From: JAIOYV01 sp964388245
Lineage (GTDB): Bacteria; Bacteroidota; Bacteroidia; Bacteroidales; M50B96
Assembly: GCA_964388245.1 (NCBI GenBank)
Contig: CAYLZH010000049.1
Location: forward strand, 1-21,707
DNA: 21,707 nucleotides
Direction: 5' to 3'
In this document: piece by piece, positions 15,308-21,707 of the stretch
Position numbering within the stretch: position 1 is the first letter of the stretch
Layout of the letters: each line of letters opens with the position of its first letter
Notes under the pieces: generated by a model
Databases searched by the model: none
Seen by the model: the letters and a program-made list of their open reading frames with translations, nothing else
Told to the model about the DNA's origin: nothing
Program-made: the position numbers and the translations under genes

Positions 15308-16747
15308 TTATGCCTTTTCCGGGTTAAATAATCCGGGCCGATAGCCTTTTGCCCCGTACCAGGCAAGATAAATATATGAAATCAGGGGTACTATAAACGA
15401 ATAATGATAACCTCCGAAAAGATCGCCTACAATACCCATCACCAGTGGAAGTACTGCCCCTCCAACTACCATCATAACCAACAATGATGAACCCTGACTG
15501 GTATCTTTCCCCAGACCGTTGATTGCCAATGTGAAAATATTTGACCACATAATGGAGTTAAACAAACCAATTGCAATTACACACCAAAGGGCAACTTCTC
15601 CCCAACTAAACATGGTAATGATCAACAGTGCAATAATTGCTAGTGCAAAAACAAACAATGTTCTTGATGCGCGGGCACTGCCTATTCTGAATGCAACAAG
15701 GTTTAGTACCACAAATATCAGAAATGGTACAATCTGTTTTAGTGCCATCCCAGATTCCAGATAAATACTGATGTATATAACAAAAAATGTAAGTATAGCC
15801 ACCGGTATCATGGCAAGGTCCTTTTTTATTCCTGATACTTTATCGGATAAAGATATTGCCCCCAGGAATCGTCCAATCATTAAGCCTCCCCAATACAATG
15901 CCAGGTACGATTTTGCCTGCATTTCGGTGAAACCCATCAATTCGTTCAGGTAATTGATTAATGCACTTCCGATACTTACTTCGGCACCAACATAAAAGAA
16001 AATGGCCAGCATCCCAAAAACAAGTTGTTTGTGTCGCAATGCACCGGCACCCGATTCAACATTGTCGCTTTCGACCATGCGTGGAAGTTTGGTAAAAAAG
16101 AAAACTACAGCAAGCAAAATAAAGATACCGGCAAATATCAGATAAGGCAATTGAACACCAAGAGCTGAAAGCGGGGATCCGTCGTCAGTAGTAACCTGTT
16201 GTCCCAGGCTGTTTAGTAGTGGAGTTCCCATTTTGGCGAAATAGTGAAATACAAGATAGCCACCTATAATTGGGGCTATTGTTGTTCCAAATGAATTAAA
16301 GCCCTGCGACAGGTTTAAGCGAGAACTTGCTGTTTCAGGTTTTCCAAGAATTGCTACATATGGATTAGCTGCAATTTGTAAAAGAGTAAAACCCAGGCCT
16401 AAAACAAACAAGGCCGTAAGAAACAATCCATAAACACCGAGCGAAGCAGCGGGATAAAACAAAATGCATCCTACTGCCGAAACCAGCAAACCAGCAATAA
16501 TTCCTTTCTTGTACCCTAATTTTACAATTGGATCGCCCTTTGTAGAAGATACCCAAAAATATAGCAAGGAACCAATAAAGTACGCACCGAAAAAGGCAAA
16601 CTGTACAAACATCGATTGAGCCCGGCTTAACTCAAAAACCTTTTTAACAAAGGGAATCAAAATATCATTCATACATGTTATGAAGCCCCACATAAAAAAT
16701 AGCGTAGTTACCAGTATTAATGCCGAACGGTATTTATTGCTGCTCAT
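15308..16747 (-). CDS. FHS-family MFS sugar:H+ symporter (fucose/glucose/galactose permease-like)
   Basis: 479 residues from the ATG at 16747; a reading two residues longer would start at TTG. About twelve hydrophobic helices cover the protein. The N-terminus LFFMWGFITCMNDILIPFVK (17-36) and the following QSMFVQFAFFGAYFIGSLLY are diagnostic for the fucose-galactose-glucose:H+ symporter subfamily. QGFNSFGTTIAPIIGG is the conserved loop of the sixth helix region, and GRFLGA matches the second-half signature. An extended loop between helices (~170-195, GQQVTTDDGSPLSAL) is common in Bacteroidota members. It carries a monosaccharide, probably mannose released by the neighbouring mannosidases, across the inner membrane. 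The next gene (ROK kinase) starts 29 nt downstream. Confidence 0.9.
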   Translation of the reverse strand: MSSNKYRSALILVTTLFFMWGFITCMNDILIPFVKKVFELSRAQSMFVQFAFFGAYFIGSLLYFWVSSTKGDPIVKLGYKKGIIAGLLVSAVGCILFYPAASLGVYGLFLTALFVLGLGFTLLQIAANPYVAILGKPETASSRLNLSQGFNSFGTTIAPIIGGYLVFHYFAKMGTPLLNSLGQQVTTDDGSPLSALGVQLPYLIFAGIFILLAVVFFFTKLPRMVESDNVESGAGALRHKQLVFGMLAIFFYVGAEVSIGSALINYLNELMGFTEMQAKSYLALYWGGLMIGRFLGAISLSDKVSGIKKDLAMIPVAILTFFVIYISIYLESGMALKQIVPFLIFVVLNLVAFRIGSARASRTLFVFALAIIALLIITMFSWGEVALWCVIAIGLFNSIMWSNIFTLAINGLGKDTSQGSSLLVMMVVGGAVLPLVMGIVGDLFGGYHYSFIVPLISYIYLAWYGAKGYRPGLFNPEKA

Positions 16748-16844
16748 AATCAAAAATATTAGTGTTTATAATTGAATTACCAAAGAAAGAAAAAAAAGAG
16801 AATAATACTTATGAGTGATATCAGATGAATAATTACCTGACCTG

Positions 16845-18272
16845 TTACACAACTTTTAATAATTCAGGCCTTTCATTGTAAAGTTTCAGGATTAATTCAC
16901 CGAACAATGTGTTTGCCCATGCAAACCACTTACGTGTAAATTTCTCCGGATTATCCTTATGAAAACTCTCGTGCATAAAACCGGTTCCGGCATGTGTGGT
17001 CATCAGCATATTAAGGCATGATTTTATTTCCTCATTATCAGTCGATGTCATGGCGCGTGTTATTAAGGACATTGGCCAGATCATATCCATACCCACATGT
17101 GGCCCGCCTATCCCTTCGGCTGCCAAACCTTTAAAAAAGAATGGATTGCTTTCGCTCAAGACAAGATTGCGGCTATTCAGGTAAACCTGGTCGTTTGCCT
17201 CGCAACATCCCAGGTAAGGCAACGAAAGAATTCCTGGCAGATTGGCATCGTCGATAAAGAGTCGGTTTCCAAAGCCATCAACTTCATAAGCATATACCTC
17301 ACCATACTCAGGATGATGAAAAATTGCATACCTGGAAATTGCCTGCTCAACCTCATCGGCAAGCGTCAGGCATTCTTTCGCAAAAACAGAATCAGCTAAT
17401 ATTTGAGTAAAAAGATCAGCTAATTGCCTGAGCGATTTTACCGCAAATAAATTTGATGGGATCAGGAAAGGAAAAATTGTGGCATCATCCGATGGCCTGA
17501 AAATAGAGCAGATCAATCCAACAGGTTTCACCGGATTGCCTGCTCCCCAAATAGGAACCGTGTCCTCTTGTTTGTTGGTTTTTCGCATAAAACTATACGG
17601 CGAAGTTCCATCTTTTCGCTGCTCGGTCCTAAAGGTTGCAACAATCAATTTCATTGCACTCTCCCATTTTTCATCAAAAACTGATGTATCACCAGTAGAT
17701 ATATAATACCCATGGGCAAGCCTTATGGGATAACAAAGCGAATCGACCTCCCATTTTCGCTCATGAAGTTCAGGTTTCATATCGGTAATATCCTTCTCCC
17801 AGTGGCTACCTGTTGCCCCCTTGTTAAATGCGTTGGCATAAGGATCGATGAGGATGCACTTTGTCTGACGGTTAATAACCCCCGCGATGAGTTTTTTTAA
17901 TTGTTGGTCATCATTACAAAATGGCAGATATGGCCAAACCTGTGCTGTGGAATCGCGCAGCCACATGGCTTCAATATCGCCGGTAATTACAAAGGTGTCA
18001 GGTTTTCCTTCTGTTTCCTGATACTGAACTGTTGTGTCGAGTGTGTTGGGAAAACAGTTGCCAAACATCCATGCCAGTTCTTTATTTGGAAGAAAATCCC
18101 GGAACTCAGCAATTTTATCATCGATAACCTGGCTTTTAAAGTTTCGTTCGTGAGGCTTTGGTCTGTTGCTAATAAATTTGTTTCCGTGAGAAAAAGAAAA
18201 ACTCCCTAATCCATAGAGGCTTGCGGCACCTGCCCCAGTTGCTGTAGTTTTAATAAAATTTCGTCGTTTCAC
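16845..18272 (-). CDS. GH125 exo-alpha-1,6-mannosidase, Tat-exported
   Basis: 475 residues. The start codon is GTG at 18272 (no better in-frame ATG), 14 nt after the porin-like gene. The N-terminus KRRNFIKTTATGAGAASLYG is a twin-arginine signal, so the enzyme is exported folded to the periplasm. The GH125 family (formerly DUF1237) is recognised from NKELAWMFGNCFPNTLDTTV (63-82), TGDIEAMWLRDSTAQVWPY (97-115), KWEVDSLCYPIRL (173-185, likely catalytic Asp177), GGPHVGMDMIWPMSLI, GTGFMHESFHKDN (with E435, the likely second catalytic residue) and FTRKWFAWANTLFGELI near the C-terminus. The family are metal-independent inverting exo-alpha-1,6-mannosidases of yeast-mannan and N-glycan cores. It complements the GH92 enzyme encoded three genes further on. 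Confidence 0.93.
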   Translation of the reverse strand: MKRRNFIKTTATGAGAASLYGLGSFSFSHGNKFISNRPKPHERNFKSQVIDDKIAEFRDFLPNKELAWMFGNCFPNTLDTTVQYQETEGKPDTFVITGDIEAMWLRDSTAQVWPYLPFCNDDQQLKKLIAGVINRQTKCILIDPYANAFNKGATGSHWEKDITDMKPELHERKWEVDSLCYPIRLAHGYYISTGDTSVFDEKWESAMKLIVATFRTEQRKDGTSPYSFMRKTNKQEDTVPIWGAGNPVKPVGLICSIFRPSDDATIFPFLIPSNLFAVKSLRQLADLFTQILADSVFAKECLTLADEVEQAISRYAIFHHPEYGEVYAYEVDGFGNRLFIDDANLPGILSLPYLGCCEANDQVYLNSRNLVLSESNPFFFKGLAAEGIGGPHVGMDMIWPMSLITRAMTSTDNEEIKSCLNMLMTTHAGTGFMHESFHKDNPEKFTRKWFAWANTLFGELILKLYNERPELLKVV

Positions 18273-18286
18273 CGGATTAATAATTT

Positions 18287-19291
18287 TTAAAATTTGGCTG
18301 CAAAATTCACATTTATCTGCTGATCATGAAATTCATCGGGCTCATAACGGTACAATCGCAGGTTTAGCGAGATAAAATAATTTTCGACCGGTAGGTACTG
18401 AAATCCAATAATGGAATAATAATCTGTTTTTTCCGATTTAAGATTTCCATAATCCATTCGGCAAAGCACTTTAATTTTTTCCCACAGTGCATAGGCAGCA
18501 TAAAAACTAAATCCTTTGAAATCATTGTCCATCAAAAAGCGGTAATTGGTTACGTAGTTATACTCAAATCCGAGCATCAGCTTGTCGGTTTTATAACCTG
18601 TAAATCCAGAAAACACACTCTTGTCCAGGTTCGACATTGTTTCTTCGGAAGGATTTTCCCAATCGAGATAGGCCTTAACTAACAGGTTTTTAACCGGATA
18701 ATATTCAATATTTGTTGAAAGAAGAAACTTTGAGTTTTTATCCTGGTAACGGAATGGCCCTTCGCCGTTAACTGCTGAAATGCTCCATTTAAAATTTTCC
18801 GATCCTGATGAATAGGTAAACCTGGCTCCGAAATCGGCCGGCATTCCATACCGGTATTTTTCCTGAAATGTAACTGACACATACCTGAATCCCCACCATT
18901 TATCCTGAAGTGTAAGGTACTGCTGGTTTAACATTTGCCCTACCGACAAGGTAAAACCGGGTGTGAATGTCCAATCGATTTGTGCCATTTTTAAAAAGGC
19001 AGTGTATTTACTACCCTCAAACGAACCACCAAACGTATCGAGACCTAAAAAGTGGGTTGTCCGGGTAACATCATACAGAAGAGTTGCTTTTACATCATTA
19101 CTTAATTTCCGGCTATATCCTAAAATTCCGGTAGTAAAATCGAATCCGCTCTGCTGTTCTAAGGTTTCATCAAAATTATGGTAAAAACCAGTATATATCC
19201 GGGCAAATACTTTTCCCTTTTCTTGTGCCGAAACCGAAACTGTAATTACCAGTAATATAAGAACAAAAACGGTGAGAACTAATCTTTTCAT
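18287..19291 (-). CDS. Porin-like outer-membrane beta-barrel protein
   Basis: 334 residues with a Sec signal peptide (about 1-22, VSVSAQ). The mature chain is a run of amphipathic strands with alternating aromatic residues (for example FTPGFTLSVGQMLNQQYLTL, FGARFTYSSGSENFKWSISA, MLGFEYNYVTNYRF). It ends in INVNFAAKF, a terminal Phe as needed for barrel assembly. I cannot place it in a named porin family with certainty; it is shorter than OprO/OprP. It is the first gene of the mannose operon, so it probably lets oligo- or monosaccharides cross the outer membrane, taking the place of a SusC/SusD pair, which is absent here. Confidence 0.75.
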   Translation of the reverse strand: MKRLVLTVFVLILLVITVSVSAQEKGKVFARIYTGFYHNFDETLEQQSGFDFTTGILGYSRKLSNDVKATLLYDVTRTTHFLGLDTFGGSFEGSKYTAFLKMAQIDWTFTPGFTLSVGQMLNQQYLTLQDKWWGFRYVSVTFQEKYRYGMPADFGARFTYSSGSENFKWSISAVNGEGPFRYQDKNSKFLLSTNIEYYPVKNLLVKAYLDWENPSEETMSNLDKSVFSGFTGYKTDKLMLGFEYNYVTNYRFLMDNDFKGFSFYAAYALWEKIKVLCRMDYGNLKSEKTDYYSIIGFQYLPVENYFISLNLRLYRYEPDEFHDQQINVNFAAKF

Positions 19292-19315
19292 TTAATCCCT
19301 TTTATATTTTGGACA

Positions 19316-19323
19316 CAAATGTA
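19316..19323 (-). promoter_or_regulatory. Candidate -7 promoter box of the mannose operon
   Basis: On the minus strand TACATTTG matches TAnnTTTG and lies 24 nt before the ATG of the porin-like gene, giving a short leader. A clear -33 TTTG is not seen, which may mean that an activator is needed. It is the only good box upstream of the five genes, and the intergenic gaps downstream are short. Confidence 0.5.
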
Positions 19324-19407
19324 AGTTATTTGATTGGGTTGATGGAGGATTGTTGTATTGAATTGTTTTAGATTGGAATCTCATAACTGGTATTATTGCC
19401 AGATAAC

Positions 19408-19436
19408 TTCCTAAGCATCTTTGAGATGCTTAGGAA
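19408..19436. terminator. 13-bp perfect hairpin between the small lipoprotein gene and the mannose operon
   Basis: TTCCTAAGCATCT (19408-19420) and AGATGCTTAGGAA (19424-19436) pair perfectly around a 3-nt loop. It lies 53 nt downstream of the small lipoprotein gene's stop on the minus strand and ahead of the operon promoter, as a terminator would. No T tract follows on either strand, so it may instead be an RNA stability or regulatory hairpin. Confidence 0.5.
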
Positions 19437-19489
19437 ATCGTGTAGGATAATTACCTGAATAGTCTTCCGAAATCTTCTATTTTGATATC

Positions 19490-19957
19490 CTATTGCCGTG
19501 TTGCGGTTACAGCAAAAGTACCCTCTTCGATACCGCCTGCAGTAATCTTCTCAATTTTTATGGGGCCGCTTCCTGTAAAAGTATCATCGACAAGCGTGCC
19601 GTTTATTGTAAGTGTTACCTCTTCAATAAGTGGTTCTTCCACAGTGCCGTAATTTACCTCGAATACCTGTTCGGTTGATGTTAGGCCATTTTCCTGATAT
19701 GTGGTTTCGATAACAATATCTTTAAAAGTCATTGCGCCAATAGTCATATCGATGGTCAGCTTCAGGTTATCTCCTTCAAGTTCGGAGACACAGACACCTG
19801 TTGCATCAATCTCATACACTGCTGGCGATACAACATACATTACAGCAGTATATGCCCAGTTATCGATATCAGGCGTAGCCTCATCATCGTTATTGCACGA
19901 AATTGTTAATAGAAAAAATGATAAAAGGACCGGTAAAAAATTTCTTAACATTCTCAT
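19490..19957 (-). CDS. Small surface lipoprotein, possibly calycin-like
   Basis: 155 residues from the ATG at 19957; M3 at 19951 is an alternative start. The signal peptide ends in the lipobox TISC and is followed by NNDDE, an acidic patch typical of surface-exported Bacteroidota lipoproteins. The mature part is a chain of short beta strands (LKLTIDMTIGAMTFKDIVIET, VTLTINGTLVDDTFTGSGPI, EEGTFAVTATR). The pattern of a repeated strand and closing 'G-x-L/F-x-V-x-A' resembles the small calycin-like lipoproteins of Bacteroidota, but I am not sure. It is flanked by a hairpin downstream and has its own unit. Function unknown. Confidence 0.7.
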   Translation of the reverse strand: MRMLRNFLPVLLSFFLLTISCNNDDEATPDIDNWAYTAVMYVVSPAVYEIDATGVCVSELEGDNLKLTIDMTIGAMTFKDIVIETTYQENGLTSTEQVFEVNYGTVEEPLIEEVTLTINGTLVDDTFTGSGPIKIEKITAGGIEEGTFAVTATRQ

Positions 19958-20027
19958 TTCATTTAGGTTTTACAGTTTCATTCATTTGTAAAATTATAAA
20001 CATGAGAACATTTTTCAAAATTAATTC

Positions 20028-20978
20028 TTAGTTTTTTGGAATTTTTATATAATAAGTTTTTTTCGATTTATTGGAAAGATAATGATTGCGTAACCAGGGA
20101 TTAAATTCTTTCAACTCCTTGTAGCTCAAATCGTATTCACGGGCGAAATCGGCAAAATGAGTAACCGGTGTATCTACTCTTAGCGTAACAACATGTATTT
20201 CATCATACAGGTCTTTTTTTCTGAATTTAAATCCATATTCTTCGGGATTTGTAAGGAGCAACTTAACGGCCAGTATCCGGTAAACATAACGACCGGTTTC
20301 TTCATTAAGCAGTAAACTGTAGTAGTCATCTGCTTTCTGACGGTCCATTTCGCTACTTAACCTTCGTCGCCCAACATTGTAGGAAGCTGCCGCAAGGGTC
20401 CAGCTATTGTATTTCTCGTACGAATCTTTTAGGAATTTACATGCAGCCCGTGTCGATTTTTCAATGTGATAGCGTTCATCGATTTCGGAGTTTACTTCGA
20501 GTCCATATTCACGAGCAGTAGATTTAAGAAACTGCCAGTATCCTTCGGCTCCGGCCGGCGATTTTGCATTCGAAAATCCACTTTCGATAAAAGGCAGATA
20601 TTTGAAATCGGCAGGAATGCCCTCCTCTTTTAAAATGGGCTCGACAATTGGCAAATAACGGGTCGATTTCTTCAGAAAAAGAAAACTTTGTGAATGGAAA
20701 TAGGTGTTTATTAATAACTCACGATCGAGGGCTTCATGCACATAGAATTTTTCGAGGGGTACTCTTTCGCCGGCAAAGCTCAGGTTTTTAGGTATATCTA
20801 CTGCATAAACCGAATAATTTTTCCTGAAATCATGTTTATAGGAATTATCATCATCGGGCTGAAAACCTGAAAAGAAATAAATCGAACCGATGCAAAATAC
20901 AAAAACTGAAATTAGTATTCCCCAGAGTGGTTTCCTGCCAAGTGCTTTATAATCGTTCCTGCAAGTTAATTTTCCCAT
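20028..20978 (-). CDS. Membrane-anchored lytic transglycosylase (SLT domain, MltD-like) with LysM-like tail
   Basis: 316 residues from the ATG at 20978; a longer reading would need a TTG at 21029. An N-terminal signal anchor spans ~18-38 (LWGILISVFVFCIGSIYFFSG), placing the enzyme in the periplasm. Residues ~105-235 are an SLT transglycosylase: IPADFKYLPFIESGFSN with catalytic Glu132, SPAGAEGYWQFLKSTAREYG (140-159), and a later LAAASYNVGRRRL, the AYNxG motif. Residues ~265-314 resemble a LysM domain ending YYIKIPKN, matching the MltD layout but with only one repeat. It cleaves peptidoglycan strands to make anhydro-muropeptides, for wall remodelling or insertion of envelope machines. It has no obvious operon partner here. 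Confidence 0.87.
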   Translation of the reverse strand: MGKLTCRNDYKALGRKPLWGILISVFVFCIGSIYFFSGFQPDDDNSYKHDFRKNYSVYAVDIPKNLSFAGERVPLEKFYVHEALDRELLINTYFHSQSFLFLKKSTRYLPIVEPILKEEGIPADFKYLPFIESGFSNAKSPAGAEGYWQFLKSTAREYGLEVNSEIDERYHIEKSTRAACKFLKDSYEKYNSWTLAAASYNVGRRRLSSEMDRQKADDYYSLLLNEETGRYVYRILAVKLLLTNPEEYGFKFRKKDLYDEIHVVTLRVDTPVTHFADFAREYDLSYKELKEFNPWLRNHYLSNKSKKTYYIKIPKN

Positions 20979-21189
20979 TGAATTTGTACTTTTTGTAATA
21001 GTTTCTGAAAGCCCTGCACAAGGACTCAAATAAAAAACTGCGAAAATAGAAAATTGTTTTATGCCTCTTGAAATTGGGTTTCTGAATTTTGTGAAATATT
21101 TTTTTATGGAGTTTTCAAATAATTAATAACAATTAGAAGTCCTTTATAAAAACCATATTTTTATGTTCATCTAAATAAATATTTAAACA

Positions 21190-21707
21190 ATGAAAAATAT
21201 ATATTCGATTATTATCCTGCTTATTTTATCATTATCAAGCTTTACTGCTTATCCTCAGGCTGATACAATTTCAAGCCTTCCTTATTATCAAAATTTTGAA
21301 ATTGACACCCTTGGTTGGTACTTTACCGGGCAGCCTGACACACTTTTTCCGGATAGTCGTTGGAGTATAGGACCGGATGGTAGTTTATCGCCCGACTATT
21401 ATCCTTCAGGTACAAAATCCCTCAACTGTGGAACAGGCATATTTCCCGACGTTCATTATACCTACACGCCGGTTTTCAATTATAGCAACCAGTCGGTACT
21501 ACGATGTAGTTTTAAAGCATTTTCGCGACAAGGGATTTCTACCCAGCCTTTTAACGTTTCATTTGAATATGCCATCGATAATGATTCCATCTGGATTCCC
21601 ATCGATTTATCTGAATATCTTTTTACTCCCTGGACGGAAATCAGCCTGAACCTCGACAGTTTGATTGGCGGGAACTTCATCCGTTTTCGGTTTGGAAGTG
21701 TAGTATT
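21190..21707 (+). CDS. Secreted protein with jelly-roll-like N-terminal domain, partial (C-terminus off the right edge)
   Basis: 172 residues visible from the ATG at 21190, open to the window end. Residues 1-24 are a Sec signal peptide (LLILSLSSFTAYPQA). The mature start, SLPYYQNFEIDTLGWYFTG, followed by RWSIGPDGSL, PSGTKSLNCGTG, and an alternating-strand region ending NFIRFRFGSV, has the look of the MAM/jelly-roll 'F-E/D...W' domains found at the front of large secreted Bacteroidota proteins, many exported by the type IX system. A C-terminal sorting domain, if any, lies outside the window. It is divergent from the transglycosylase gene, with 211 nt between the starts. Function unknown. Confidence 0.75.
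   Translation, partial: MKNIYSIIILLILSLSSFTAYPQADTISSLPYYQNFEIDTLGWYFTGQPDTLFPDSRWSIGPDGSLSPDYYPSGTKSLNCGTGIFPDVHYTYTPVFNYSNQSVLRCSFKAFSRQGISTQPFNVSFEYAIDNDSIWIPIDLSEYLFTPWTEISLNLDSLIGGNFIRFRFGSVV

Noticed and set aside
16751..16758. TATTTTTG on the minus strand as a promoter for the FHS permease
   Set aside because: It is only 3 nt from the ATG at 16747, so transcription would start inside the coding region.
20979..21029. 17-residue N-terminal extension of the transglycosylase from a TTG
   Set aside because: The ATG at 20978 gives a normal basic N-terminus followed by a membrane anchor; the extension adds nothing recognisable.

Overview
The window looks like chromosomal DNA of a Bacteroidota bacterium, probably in or near the Bacteroidales/Marinilabiliales. 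The evidence is AT-rich DNA, lipoproteins with an acidic patch after the lipobox Cys, -7 boxes of the TAnnTTTG type, carboxypeptidase-regulatory-like (CRD) and OmpA-like envelope proteins, and a GH92/GH125/ROK/FHS-permease sugar locus. Three blocks with different histories can be seen.

Block 1 (1-5599, all minus strand, visibly the most AT-rich part). It starts with a lipoprotein of the cholesterol-dependent-cytolysin-like (CDCL) family. Four tightly packed envelope genes follow: a small membrane-anchored CRD protein, a secreted CRD protein, a lipoprotein with a C-terminal OmpA-like domain, and a secreted von Willebrand factor A (VWA) protein that runs off the left edge. The four genes are 4 nt apart, overlapping by 4 nt, and 15 nt apart, so they are almost certainly co-transcribed. 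I do not recognise the four-gene set as a named system; it is the best candidate here for an undescribed one.

Block 2 (about 5600-11779, plus strand). This is a replication-like module of an integrated element: a small excisionase-type HTH protein, a DUF3987 P-loop protein, and a 998-residue fusion of a TOTE-type archaeo-eukaryotic primase with an SF2 helicase. Two families of short repeats occupy the non-coding DNA around the fusion gene: an octamer array arranged as a perfect 22-bp inverted repeat, and AAAATCCTGT-type repeats on both sides of the gene. The block ends at a tRNA-Leu(CAG) gene, with a terminator and recombination-site-like inverted/direct repeats just beyond the tRNA 3' end. 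No integrase is visible, so the element's other end probably lies outside the window.

Block 3 (11780-21707) looks like ordinary chromosome. A five-gene minus-strand operon (porin-like barrel, GH125, FHS sugar permease, ROK kinase, GH92) makes a coherent alpha-mannan or N-glycan mannose pathway: outer-membrane entry, trimming of alpha-1,2 and alpha-1,6 mannose outside the cytoplasm, import, and phosphorylation. It has no SusC/SusD pair. Upstream are a small lipoprotein, a lytic transglycosylase with a LysM-like tail, and, divergently, the start of a secreted protein that runs off the right edge.
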